Shown: positions 17,297 through 25,687, numbered from the stretch's first letter. The stretch: 32,877 bases of DNA from Enterococcus_I eurekensis (GCF_042654605.1 NZ_JBHSGT010000066.1:1-32877); one strand, 5' to 3'. Notes: generated from the letters alone by a model not told the origin. Made by a program: numbers and translations.

Positions 17297-18910
17297 ATGA
17301 GTAGATCAGCAGATATCACAGCAAAATTATGGGAAATGGCAAATAAATTACGTGGAACAATGGATGCAAGTGAATATAAGAACTATATTTTACCATTTAT
17401 GTTCTATCGTTACTTATCCGAAAATCAAGATAAATATTTAGTCGAAAATGGTTTAGAAGATTTCTATGAAGTAAATGATACAGAAGAAAAAGAAGAATAT
17501 TTACAAGATATTAGTCGCGGAATAGGCTATGCGATTGATCCGGAATATACTTGGAACCAAATCATTTCAAAAATTGAAAATCATCAAATTAAAGCTAGTG
17601 ATTTTCAAGATATGTTCGAATCATTTAATACGAATACGAAAAGAAACCCAATTGCGGAAGCCGATTTTTCGAATGTCTTCTCGGATGTGAATCTAGGGGA
17701 TACACGTTTGGGTGGTAGTACGAATGAACGGGCAAAAGCTTTAAATGACATTGCCTTGTTAATAAACGAATTTGATTTTAAGGATGAATCTGGCAAAGAT
17801 ATTTTAGGAGATGTTTATGAATACCTAATCGGACAATTTGCAGCGAATGCTGGGAAAAAAGGCGGGGAGTTTTACACGCCGCATCAAGTCAGTCAAGTAT
17901 TGGCCAAGATTGTAACAGCCGATGTCGAAAAACAATCAGGTCAGTTCCGTCTCTATGACCCAACCATGGGATCGGGCTCCTTACTATTAACTGTAAAACA
18001 AGAATTACCGAATGGCCATCTAGACGGTAGTGTTGATTTTTATGGTCAAGAGTTGAATACAACAACTTATAACCTTGCTCGAATGAACTTAATGATGCAT
18101 GGAATTAACTATCAAAACATGGAATTAAAACGTGGAGATACTTTAGATGGTGACTGGCCATTTACAGAGAAAGACGGCACACAAATTCCCTTAAAATTCG
18201 ATGCTGTAGTTGCGAATCCTCCTTACTCGCAAAATTGGAATATTAAAGACATTGATCGTGAAAAAGATGCTCGTTTTAGAGGCTATGGTGTTGCACCTGC
18301 TTCAAAAGCAGACTATGCTTTTATCTTACATGGACTTTATCATTTAGATAATAAAGGTACGATGGCGATCGTATTACCACACGGAGTTTTATTCCGTGGT
18401 GCATCAGAAGGGAAAATCCGTAAAAACATCATTGATAATAACTTGTTAGATACCGTAATTGGATTACCAACTAACTTATTTTATGGTACATCAATTCCAA
18501 CTTGTATTTTAGTCTTTAAAGGTCCCGAAGCACGTAAAAATACAGATATTTTATTTATTGACGCATCAAGTGAATTTAAGAAAGACAAGAATCAAAATAA
18601 ATTAGAACCAGAACATATCAATAAAATTATTGAGACTTATAAGAAGAGAGAATTTATTGAGAAATATGCACATGTTGCGACGCTTGATGAAATCAAAGAG
18701 AATGACTACAATCTAAATATTCCACGTTACGTCGATACCTTTGAAGAAGAAGAAGTGATTCCATTACCCGAGATTGCACAGGAATTAGCAAACATTCGTG
18801 CTGAAATTAATGAGTCAACGGATAAATTATTAGGCATGTTGGGGGAACTAAAAGGTACAACGCCTGAAGCAGAAGAAGAGTTACGAAAATTTATGGAGCT
18901 ATTTAAGTAA
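17297..18910 (+). CDS. hsdM: Type I restriction-modification DNA methyltransferase subunit
   Basis: A 537-residue N6-adenine methyltransferase. The N-terminal HsdM helical domain is seen in LWEMANKLRGTMDASEYKNYILPFMFYRYLS. The catalytic domain carries the SAM-binding motif I at about residues 220-228 (DPTMGSGSL) and the catalytic NPPY at about 306-309 (VVANPPYSQNW). GGEFYTPHQV precedes motif I as in the family. The ATG at 17297 is chosen because AAAGGAG lies just upstream and the protein then begins MSRSADITAKLWE; an ATG at 17276 overlaps hsdS and lacks a site. It ends the operon, before a clear terminator. Placing hsdM last, after hsdR and hsdS, is less usual than R-M-S or M-S-R. Confidence 0.95.
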   Translation: MSRSADITAKLWEMANKLRGTMDASEYKNYILPFMFYRYLSENQDKYLVENGLEDFYEVNDTEEKEEYLQDISRGIGYAIDPEYTWNQIISKIENHQIKASDFQDMFESFNTNTKRNPIAEADFSNVFSDVNLGDTRLGGSTNERAKALNDIALLINEFDFKDESGKDILGDVYEYLIGQFAANAGKKGGEFYTPHQVSQVLAKIVTADVEKQSGQFRLYDPTMGSGSLLLTVKQELPNGHLDGSVDFYGQELNTTTYNLARMNLMMHGINYQNMELKRGDTLDGDWPFTEKDGTQIPLKFDAVVANPPYSQNWNIKDIDREKDARFRGYGVAPASKADYAFILHGLYHLDNKGTMAIVLPHGVLFRGASEGKIRKNIIDNNLLDTVIGLPTNLFYGTSIPTCILVFKGPEARKNTDILFIDASSEFKKDKNQNKLEPEHINKIIETYKKREFIEKYAHVATLDEIKENDYNLNIPRYVDTFEEEEVIPLPEIAQELANIRAEINESTDKLLGMLGELKGTTPEAEEELRKFMELFK

Positions 18911-18922
18911 GTTGAAAAGTGA

Positions 18923-18956
18923 AAAGAGTTAGAGCGTAATCCTCTAGCTCTTTTTT
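18923..18956 (+). terminator. Terminator of the hsd operon
   Basis: AAAGAGTTAGAG (18923-18934) pairs with CTCTAGCTCTTT (18942-18953) with one G.U pair and a 7-base loop, followed by a T6 tract. It separates the restriction operon from the ATPase module that follows. A TATAAT lies at 18964-18969 without a convincing -35. Confidence 0.8.
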
Positions 18957-19015
18957 GTTAACCTATAATCTAAAACTATCAGAATATAGAAAATTATAAA
19001 GATAGGAGTGGTATT

Positions 19016-20908
19016 TTGAGTAGAAAATTTTACTTTGCTGAGATTGCAAATACAGAAACACAAACATTTGATAATTCACTTGAACATTTTCATAAGGCAG
19101 GAATTAGCGGGACGATTCGAGAAAATATTCAAAATTCAATTGATGCGAAACTTCCTGGAAGTATGGATCCAGTAGAGGTTTCAATATTAATGACTGAGGT
19201 TCAAAAATCAATTATACCTGGAATTGATGAAATTGAAGAACATATTCATTCATTAGAAGGTGGAAATTCTTACACGCAAGAAACAATTGATCACATGCGA
19301 GAATCTTTAAATACAGATACTGTTGATGTTTTAATTTTTGAAGATTCAAATACCAAAGGACTGTCTGGCGCAAATCAAATCGATGCTAAAACGACTTATA
19401 ATACATTTGCATATAAAAAAGGTGTTCATTTTACAGAACAAGATGAAAAGATTGAGACAATCCGAGGCGGTTCGCATGGTGTTGGTAAAATCGCAAATAA
19501 TGCAGCATCTGATCTACATCTAATGTTTTTTTCAAATCATGACGAAGAGGGAAATTTACACATTGGAGGAACAACTCAATTAATCGAACATCAAATGGAA
19601 GATAGTAGTTATCGTTCCACGGGCTATTTCTCTGACTTTAATGAAAAAAATCAGTATGTTCCATATATCAATGAGGATTTTGATCCTATTTTTGAAAAAA
19701 AGTCTAGAGGATTAAAAATAGTTATTCCTTTTCTTAGAAAAAGTCATAAGAATATCTCAGGAATGATTCAATCCGTTTGTGATAATTTTTTCTTAGCGAT
19801 TTTAGAAGGAAAATTAATTGTAACGATTTCAGATGAAGAAAATCTAGTTGAAATTAATCAGATCACTATTCAAGAATTAATTCATAATAGTGAGTACTAT
19901 CCACAGAATTTATCAAATATCCAGGAGATAAAAAAAGTATTTACGCCATTATATATTGAGAACTATTTGACAAATGAACCGATAAAGATTGAGGTTTCAT
20001 CTAATGTAAAACATTTTTCTTTTGATTTATATTTTATGTACAATGAATCGATTAAAACGGGGCGTGTCGGTATTGTTCGCAGTATGGGGATGAAGATTGT
20101 CGATTACAAAGTTCCTAGTTACATTCGACGTCCATTTAATGCGGTACTTATTGGAGGACCTAAAGAAGATCAATATTTAAAAACATTAGAAAACGAGGCA
20201 CATACAGATTTATCAGCGGATGCTTTAAGGGATCCTGCATCCAAAAAAGATGCGAAAAAGTTTCTCAAAAATTTAAATAAAGTAATCATTGAAAAAATTG
20301 ATGAAGAATGGGAACGACTAAATCCCAGTGATGGGAAGATTGATACATCCGATTTATTGTACGAAAAAGAAATTACTTTTCAATCAAAGTTAAATGAGAT
20401 GAGCGAAAAAATTGAATTGGCACAAGGGAAACAAATTCGAAAGAAAAAAGAACGAAGAAATGGTGGCACACGAGAAGGAACTGGAAATGGTACACTGCCC
20501 AAAAAACAAAAAACTAGAAGACCGCGAAAGTTAAAACCAGACTCAGATAATCAAGAAGTAAGTGCTACTTTGCTTTTATCAAATGAAGTTGTTAATAGAA
20601 TGGTCTTAAATAATCAAGAAATCATTCATTTTCATTTGAATAATATTTCTGACATCCCCAAAGATGGATTGGTAAATCTTAGTTTTCGTGTAGTCGATGG
20701 CGAAGGAAAAGAATACGAGAATGAGTTTAATCTGAAAGAGGCCTACTCTGGAATCATAGATGGAGCTAGTAATATACAGTATGAATTTGATCAATTCAAA
20801 ATCTCTGATGTGCATATAGTCGCTAGTACGATTCAATTAGTCCTGACTAAGAAGAATAATCGCTCAGATGCACTCAAATTTATATATAAGTTGGAGGTGC
20901 TACGATGA
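19016..20908 (+). CDS. GHKL (MutL/MORC-like) ATPase, possible defence protein
   Basis: A 630-residue cytoplasmic protein whose N-terminal ~170 residues form a GHKL ATPase. The N-box is RENIQNSIDA (E36, N40), motif I is IFEDSNTKGLSG (D110) and the G2 lid is GGSHGVGKIANN (151-162). A second alpha/beta domain follows (to about 420, including GRVGIVRSMGMKI). Next come a charged coiled and strongly basic linker (about 440-515, KKKERRNGG ... KKQKTRRPRK) and a beta-rich C-terminal domain. The basic linker suggests nucleic acid contact. The start is TTG 19016 after AGGAG. Its stop overlaps the next ATG. MutL/MORC-type ATPases are known partners of restriction systems; its job here is inferred from that and from its position after hsdM. 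Confidence 0.75.
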   Translation: MSRKFYFAEIANTETQTFDNSLEHFHKAGISGTIRENIQNSIDAKLPGSMDPVEVSILMTEVQKSIIPGIDEIEEHIHSLEGGNSYTQETIDHMRESLNTDTVDVLIFEDSNTKGLSGANQIDAKTTYNTFAYKKGVHFTEQDEKIETIRGGSHGVGKIANNAASDLHLMFFSNHDEEGNLHIGGTTQLIEHQMEDSSYRSTGYFSDFNEKNQYVPYINEDFDPIFEKKSRGLKIVIPFLRKSHKNISGMIQSVCDNFFLAILEGKLIVTISDEENLVEINQITIQELIHNSEYYPQNLSNIQEIKKVFTPLYIENYLTNEPIKIEVSSNVKHFSFDLYFMYNESIKTGRVGIVRSMGMKIVDYKVPSYIRRPFNAVLIGGPKEDQYLKTLENEAHTDLSADALRDPASKKDAKKFLKNLNKVIIEKIDEEWERLNPSDGKIDTSDLLYEKEITFQSKLNEMSEKIELAQGKQIRKKKERRNGGTREGTGNGTLPKKQKTRRPRKLKPDSDNQEVSATLLLSNEVVNRMVLNNQEIIHFHLNNISDIPKDGLVNLSFRVVDGEGKEYENEFNLKEAYSGIIDGASNIQYEFDQFKISDVHIVASTIQLVLTKKNNRSDALKFIYKLEVLR

Positions 20909-21759
20909 TATACAATAAAGATGCGGCTTTCCCATATCCGATTCTTTCGCGCACATCGTCTAGTTATAAGGAAAACTATTTTTCTTTTGATGTCGATCGG
21001 ATTGAAGAAACAAAAGATTCTTATATTATTCCATTTACCTACAAAATAAGTACACCATTCATCGAGCAATTGTTAAAAGATGGAAAAGCAACTTTACTTT
21101 TTATCGCACAATCAAATGATAATTATTTTGAACGTTTATCCTTTGGTCAAAATAAAGTTGAATTGAAGAAGAAACGTCTGTCGCTATCAAAACGGACTAA
21201 ACTTCAATTACAAATACAAACATTGGAAGAGATTTCCTTTAGTGAATCAAATGACTTGAATGATTTTTATCATATGCATAAGGACCGATTGATCGTTCGT
21301 CCTAATAGTTTATTAGGATACTCTGATGAAGTCGTTTTTGAAGGAAGCGAAGTCAGACCATTGGAGTTGTTTGAACAATCAGTTCGTGAAAATCTGGAGA
21401 CACCTTTTAAAATTGAATTAACAAGCGAAGTTATAAATCTAGTATTTAAGGATCGAAAATATACTTTTGATTCTGGAAATATTAAGAAGAGCTTGAAGAA
21501 TATGTATTTTTATCTAGGATTGAATCGTGCATTGAGTGAATTTATTCAAGAGTATGGAGCAGGAGAAGAATTCATCAATCTTTTAGAAATGCCAGTTCCA
21601 GAAAAAGGGTTACATATAAAATTAAGAGATTTAATGTTAAATAAAAATATTGTTGAACTTGATTTTGAAAGCTTGGACAGCGTGATTCAACAAATGTCTG
21701 ACGGCATAATTGAAAAATTTATTGATGGAGTCAAGGAGATGTCTGAAAATGGAAATTAG
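20905..21759 (+). CDS. Unrecognised protein, second gene of the GHKL module
   Basis: A 284-residue soluble protein that I cannot assign to a named family. The N-terminus NKDAAFPYPILSRTSSSYKENYFSFDV looks conserved and structured. The first half is rich in beta strands and the second half is helical (KKSLKNMYFYLGLNRALSEFIQEYG). There is no nuclease, ATPase or membrane signature. Its ATG overlaps the stop of the ATPase gene (ATGA), with GGAGGTG just upstream. Its end overlaps the next start by 11 bases, so the three genes are made together and probably in similar amounts. A structural or adaptor role next to the ATPase is a guess. Confidence 0.65.
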   Translation: MIYNKDAAFPYPILSRTSSSYKENYFSFDVDRIEETKDSYIIPFTYKISTPFIEQLLKDGKATLLFIAQSNDNYFERLSFGQNKVELKKKRLSLSKRTKLQLQIQTLEEISFSESNDLNDFYHMHKDRLIVRPNSLLGYSDEVVFEGSEVRPLELFEQSVRENLETPFKIELTSEVINLVFKDRKYTFDSGNIKKSLKNMYFYLGLNRALSEFIQEYGAGEEFINLLEMPVPEKGLHIKLRDLMLNKNIVELDFESLDSVIQQMSDGIIEKFIDGVKEMSENGN

Positions 21760-22477
21760 ATTACTTAATGAAGAATTCGATTCTGAAAAATTATATCATG
21801 ATTTTGTATCCGATTCGATCAGCTTCAATGCTGAGTACGTGTCAGAGGAGACGGTTTTTATTTCAGAGACTCCTGATTTTCCTATTTATTTAGCCGCACC
21901 TCATAATCATTTTGAAGATTTCAAGGAAGCAATTACTCTATTGAAACAGTTCTATATTGGCATCGATCGAGAGATTCATTTAAATAAACGATTTTGGTAT
22001 TCGTTATTCGTGTTATATAAAAGAGACTACATTGTTGAAAAATATCCAGAAGTACTAAATAGTAAAAAGAAATTTGATAACATCGTCTTAAAAAAATTTG
22101 ACTGGGAAAACTATGTTTACAAATGTGTCTTAGCAGCTGAATATATTGAGGATGGGAATTTTACAGACAGTGATGATGAAGAAAAATTTATCAGAATAAT
22201 CTACGATAATTTAGATATGTATAATTATATTATTAAATATAATATTTTTAGAAACGGTCAATTTATCATCAATTTTCTAACTGTGATTCATGAAGAGGGA
22301 CTAAGTGCTCAAATGAAAAAACAAATTAAGGATCGACCTGAATTAGGTAGCGATGAACGATACGGTCGTAGGGTAATCTTTGAATTAAATAAGAATTACC
22401 CAATCATTACCGCACCGACATTAGGGAAAAAAGAATTGAAAAAAGAGATTAAAGAGGCATTGGCGTTATATTTATGA
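21749..22477 (+). CDS. Unrecognised protein, third gene of the GHKL module (possibly DUF6339-like)
   Basis: A 242-residue acidic, largely helical soluble protein. The segment DREIHLNKRFWYSLFVLYKRDYIVEKY and the later NGQFIINFLTVIHE faintly recall the DUF6339 family as I remember it, but I cannot verify this. No catalytic motif is apparent. The start is ATG 21749, preceded by AAGGAG at 21733-21738, giving an 11-base overlap with the previous gene. It is the last gene of the module and is followed within 90 bases by a terminator-like hairpin. Its effector or accessory function is unknown. Confidence 0.62.
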   Translation: MEIRLLNEEFDSEKLYHDFVSDSISFNAEYVSEETVFISETPDFPIYLAAPHNHFEDFKEAITLLKQFYIGIDREIHLNKRFWYSLFVLYKRDYIVEKYPEVLNSKKKFDNIVLKKFDWENYVYKCVLAAEYIEDGNFTDSDDEEKFIRIIYDNLDMYNYIIKYNIFRNGQFIINFLTVIHEEGLSAQMKKQIKDRPELGSDERYGRRVIFELNKNYPIITAPTLGKKELKKEIKEALALYL

Positions 22478-22565
22478 TTTGTTAAGATGGATCTATATTT
22501 ACACTTGGTTCTAGTCTAGTCCTATGTTCTTGACTTAAAGACATATAATTTTTAAGGTCTATATC

Positions 22566-22618
22566 ACACTTCTTGTTACATTTATTTAGGAATACAAGAA
22601 GAAGTGTTTTATCTTTTA
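22566..22618 (+). terminator. Probable terminator of the GHKL module
   Basis: ACACTTCTT (22566-22574) pairs with AAGAAGTGT (22599-22607), and the loop can pair further (TTGT/ACAA). TTTATCTTTT follows. It lies about 90 bases after the third gene of the module. It overlaps the start of the broken reading frame that follows. Confidence 0.5.
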
Positions 22619-22876
22619 ACGGATACCGAGCTAACAAGTGTGGAACGGGAATCGTTTGATAAATATCAGAAGTACGAACATTTATATGTACTAGAAAATA
22701 TAATGGAAGAATGATGGGGAGATAGTAAAAAAATTATTAGAGAGTTTCAACTGTATTCGAGTAGCGTAGTGGGCACATTATTAGAGGAGGTATTTCCTAG
22801 TCAGCTAATAAATGATCATTTGAATCCCTCTTATAAAAATTACGATTATGATTTAATGCGCTACCTATATGAATGA
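22586..22876 (+). pseudogene. Broken gene remnant with one in-frame stop
   Basis: Reading the frame that includes GTG 22604 gives a protein-like stretch (DTELTSVERESFDKYQKYEHLYVLENIMEE). It then meets one TGA at 22712-22714, and continues in the same frame for another 53 codons of equally protein-like sequence (WGDSKKIIREFQLYSSS ... YDYDLMRYLYE) to a TGA at 22874. The two halves read as one small charged protein of about 90 residues interrupted by a single nonsense change. I do not recognise the family. It could also be the 3' part of a longer gene lost on insertion of the upstream module. A sequencing error at 22712 would restore it. Confidence 0.5.
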
Positions 22877-22925
22877 CTAGAAGCGGTACCTTTTTAATAA
22901 AAAGATTTATTAAGGAATGAGATCG

Positions 22926-23111
22926 ATGAGGATTAATAATTTAAAGCAGCTATTAGATCAAGATTATGAAGGAACGATAAAAGAGCTAATTGAATATGAA
23001 TTAGAAAATGGGGCCATACTAGAAGATAATTTATCTATTAATGAAGTTGTAGAACAATTTATGGCTTCTGGTTTTTCAACAATCTTTGATTTAAAACATT
23101 ATTTTAAATAA
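22926..23111 (+). CDS. Small hypothetical protein, 61 residues
   Basis: A short acidic helical protein (NNLKQLLDQDYEGTIKELIEYELENG ... FDLKHYFK). It starts at ATG 22926, with AAGGAATG about nine bases upstream; a GTG/ATG further up is not needed. It lies 49 bases after the broken gene and is followed immediately by a strong hairpin. It may originally have been cotranscribed with the broken gene as a pair. Family unknown to me. Confidence 0.55.
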   Translation: MRINNLKQLLDQDYEGTIKELIEYELENGAILEDNLSINEVVEQFMASGFSTIFDLKHYFK

Positions 23112-23119
23112 CTAACATG

Positions 23120-23159
23120 ATAGTGCGTTTCGTTTTTTATTTTTGACGAAATGCACTAT
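23120..23159 (+). terminator. Strong hairpin, probable terminator
   Basis: ATAGTGCGTTTCGT (23120-23133) pairs with ACGAAATGCACTAT (23146-23159) with one G.U pair, a 14-bp stem. The loop is T-rich and the T tract after the stem is poor (TTATATAA). It sits 9 bases after the 61-residue ORF and could act on either strand. Confidence 0.5.
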
Positions 23160-23261
23160 TTATATAATTGCTGTTTTTTTATTTAATAATAAGAGTATTA
23201 AATAATCATATGATCATATATACTAAGAGTAAAATAATAGTTAAGTTGGTGGATAAATTTA

Positions 23262-24098
23262 ATGGTTAATGAAATAGTGTTGCATAAAACATGGGGTGAG
23301 GGAATCATTAATAGTTTTGAAGATAATAAAATTATTGTTAGTTTTGAAACGGTTGGTGAGAAAATTCTGTCTTTTCCTATGGCGTTTGAAAAGGGAATAA
23401 TTCAGTTAAGCGATGCAAAAAAACATTCTGAAGTTATTCTGAATATTGAAAAAGAATTTGAAGCTATTGAAAACCAAAAGAAAAATGAATTAGAAAGAAA
23501 AAAATTTGATGAGAAAAAATTAGTTAAGAAAAAAAATTCCCAATATGAATCGAATAAAGCTTCTTTTTCAAAAAGAAAGACTGAAGAGATTACACGTGAA
23601 GGAAATGAACGCCTGTACTTTTTTGTATTTCAGGGGAGTAGCTACCAAGCTGAAAAAAATGGTCAATATATCTGGGCTCCGATTGAAAATGAGAAAGGTC
23701 AGTCAATGCATCATTGGGAACGCATGCTAGATGTAGAAGTAGGTGATATTATTCTTCATGGTGTTGATACGATGATCTCTGCTATTAGCATTGCAAAAAG
23801 TAATGCATACTCTTCAATTCGTCCTTCTGGATATGGAGATGATCAATGGATCTCTGAAGGTAGGAAGATTGATTTAGACTATATAATTTTAAAACGTCCC
23901 TTACCAACAAAAGATTTTATTGATGAAATTAAAATGTTTCGTAATCAAAAATATAGTCCATTTAATGTTAAAGGGACTGGTAATATGGGATATTTATTTA
24001 GTATCAATCCTCAATTGGTTAAGGTATTCGTTGAGTGGATTGTAAAATATAATCCTAATGTTAAGAATATTGAGGGGATTTCGGACTTATTAAATTGA
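23262..24098 (+). CDS. UvrD-tudor-like plus EVE-like domain protein
   Basis: A 278-residue protein with two recognisable parts. Residues 1-50 (VLHKTWGEGIINSFEDNKIIVSFE ... KILSFPMAF) match the small tudor-like domain found at the C-terminus of UvrD/PcrA helicases and in other DNA-associated proteins. A lysine/glutamate-rich coiled segment spans about 60-112. Residues about 117-250 match the EVE/PUA-like module that I recall from McrB-type and other modification-dependent restriction proteins (FFVFQGSSYQAE, YIWAP, HHWERM, GDIILH, ISIAKS, then KYSPFNVKGTGNMGYLF). EVE domains bind modified bases. No nuclease domain is present, so it may be a reader or a regulator. It stands alone at the right border of the island. 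Confidence 0.65.
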   Translation: MVNEIVLHKTWGEGIINSFEDNKIIVSFETVGEKILSFPMAFEKGIIQLSDAKKHSEVILNIEKEFEAIENQKKNELERKKFDEKKLVKKKNSQYESNKASFSKRKTEEITREGNERLYFFVFQGSSYQAEKNGQYIWAPIENEKGQSMHHWERMLDVEVGDIILHGVDTMISAISIAKSNAYSSIRPSGYGDDQWISEGRKIDLDYIILKRPLPTKDFIDEIKMFRNQKYSPFNVKGTGNMGYLFSINPQLVKVFVEWIVKYNPNVKNIEGISDLLN

Positions 24099-24148
24099 TA
24101 AATCTAGTAAAATAAATAAATGGGAAAAGATAGAAAGGAGTTGATCCC

Positions 24149-24802
24149 ATCAAAGCTTTAATTTTCGATATGGATGGCGTAATCGTTGATTCTGAACCAA
24201 TCTGGATTGCGTCAAAGCAAAAAATGTTAGGTGAACAAGGGATTGAAGTTCCTGATTCTTACCATCATCAATTATTTGGTACGACGCTGGAGTATATGTG
24301 GCGTTTTATGAAAGAAGATTTTAATCTGCCATTAACGGTTGAAGAATGCATTGCACGTGGGGAAGCGATTCGTCATGAAATGCTAGAGAGTCAACCAATT
24401 CGGAGTATTCCAGGTGCGATTGATTTAATCAAACGTCTTCACGATGCAAAGATTCCGCTAGCAATTGCGTCATCTTCATCCAATAAAGACATTGCGAAAG
24501 TCGTTGATGCTTTAGCGATTCGACCTTATTTTCAAGAACTTGTTTCTGGTGAAGATTGTGAGCGTTCGAAACCATTTCCAGACGTCTTTTTAAAAGCGGC
24601 TAATGCTTTGCAAGTTGATCCAACGCAAGCACTAGTTATTGAAGATGCGGTGAATGGTGTCAAAGCGGCCAAGGCAGCAGGAACAAAATGTCTTGGGTTT
24701 CAAAATCCAGCCTTTACGAAACAAGATTTGAGTCAAGCGGACGGGATTGTGACGAATCTTGGAATCCTAACCCTTGAAGAATGCTACAGTTATTTTGAAT
24801 AG
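24149..24802 (+). CDS. HAD-superfamily phosphatase (beta-phosphoglucomutase/GPP-like), apparent ATC start
   Basis: A 217-residue cytoplasmic HAD hydrolase of subfamily I with an alpha cap. Motif I is FDMDGVIVDSE (nucleophile D7, acid/base D9), motif II is ASSSSN, then RSKPFPD and VIEDAVNG. The first ATG in frame (24170) would remove the nucleophile D7, so translation must start earlier. The frame is closed upstream by TAG at 24131, and the codon eight bases after AAGGAG is ATC at 24149, where an ATG would be expected (homologues begin MKALIFDMDG). Either ATC is used as a rare start or the gene is weakened. The substrate is a sugar phosphate or similar, not resolvable here. Confidence 0.82.
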   Translation: MKALIFDMDGVIVDSEPIWIASKQKMLGEQGIEVPDSYHHQLFGTTLEYMWRFMKEDFNLPLTVEECIARGEAIRHEMLESQPIRSIPGAIDLIKRLHDAKIPLAIASSSSNKDIAKVVDALAIRPYFQELVSGEDCERSKPFPDVFLKAANALQVDPTQALVIEDAVNGVKAAKAAGTKCLGFQNPAFTKQDLSQADGIVTNLGILTLEECYSYFE

Positions 24803-24813
24803 AGAATTGTAAG

Positions 24814-24854
24814 AAACACCTCCTAGAAATTAAATTTCTAAGAGGTGTTTTTTT
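24814..24854 (+). terminator. Terminator after the HAD phosphatase gene
   Basis: AAACACCTC and CTAGAAAT (24814-24830) pair with ATTTCTAAGAGGTGTTT (24834-24850), followed by a T tract. It lies between two convergent genes and may serve both. Confidence 0.75.
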
Positions 24855-24891
24855 GTTCGTTGTAGAATAATAAATTGTAGGAATTGCTTTT

Positions 24892-25551
24892 TTATTTACG
24901 AATCGCCCATTGAAACCCTCTTAAAGTCATTTCTTCAACGGTGGGTAATTGACACGTTGCTAAGTCATGGCCGAGTGAGTGGTAAAAAATATTTCCTTTG
25001 CCCCATTTTTTCGTCCAAGCAACTGGCAGGGAAATCGGTAGACGGTTTGCTGCATTAGGATGATCGAGTTCTACGAAATCGGTTGTTGCCAGGATGTGAA
25101 TTGCAGGATCAATCAGGAGATAGTATTGCTCCGATTGAATCGAGAAGTCTGGTAAATCATTTGTTATCGTATGTGTCTTATCAAGAATCTTAACGGTATA
25201 GTTTTGTTGATCACCGCCTGGGTGGTCAACAAAGAGACCGCCAGTCAAAAATTGCCACTGCTTACTATTTTGAAAAGCCGAAGTGAATCCGCCATGAATA
25301 CCTGAAAGCCCAGTACCTTCTGCAACAACTCTTTGAATATTTTGAACAGCGGAATCAGATAAGTCACCACGTGTCCAGTTCATAATAATTAAATCATACA
25401 GCTTCAGTCCTTTGTAATCGTTAAGAATCGCTAAACTATCGGATAGAGTGACTTGATGTTGTCGTTCACGTAATTTTTGTGCGAAATATAAACTAATTGC
25501 TTCCGGTGAGTGTCCTTGCCAACCGCCATAAATCATCAGAATTTTAGTCAT
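24892..25551 (-). CDS. ThuA-like domain protein
   Basis: A 219-residue protein of the ThuA family, which has a class I glutamine-amidotransferase-like fold. It begins ILMIYGGWQGHSPE, a typical ThuA opening, and contains GLSGIHGGFTSAF, FVDHPGG and GKGNIFYHSLGHD, the last being the signature near the C-terminus. Members have been linked to uptake or metabolism of trehalose-type or other sugars, but the reaction is not established for most. It starts at ATG 25551 with GAAGGTG upstream and is a single-gene unit, convergent with the HAD phosphatase. Confidence 0.85.
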   Translation of the reverse strand: MTKILMIYGGWQGHSPEAISLYFAQKLRERQHQVTLSDSLAILNDYKGLKLYDLIIMNWTRGDLSDSAVQNIQRVVAEGTGLSGIHGGFTSAFQNSKQWQFLTGGLFVDHPGGDQQNYTVKILDKTHTITNDLPDFSIQSEQYYLLIDPAIHILATTDFVELDHPNAANRLPISLPVAWTKKWGKGNIFYHSLGHDLATCQLPTVEEMTLRGFQWAIRK

Positions 25552-25678
25552 TTTTTCACCTTCTTATTGTGTCTTACTAAAAGTATAGCTAACAACTAAT
25601 AAAAATGACAGGAATTACCACATCCTTTAAGAAAGAAAAAGCCGAACAATCTCTATTTCACCTAAATCTGACAGGCTA

Positions 25679-25687
25679 TGTTATACT
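25679..25687 (+). promoter_or_regulatory. Extended -10 promoter for the UbiA gene
   Basis: TGT followed by TATACT (25682-25687) lies 40 bases before the ATG at 25727. No clear -35 is visible. Confidence 0.45.
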
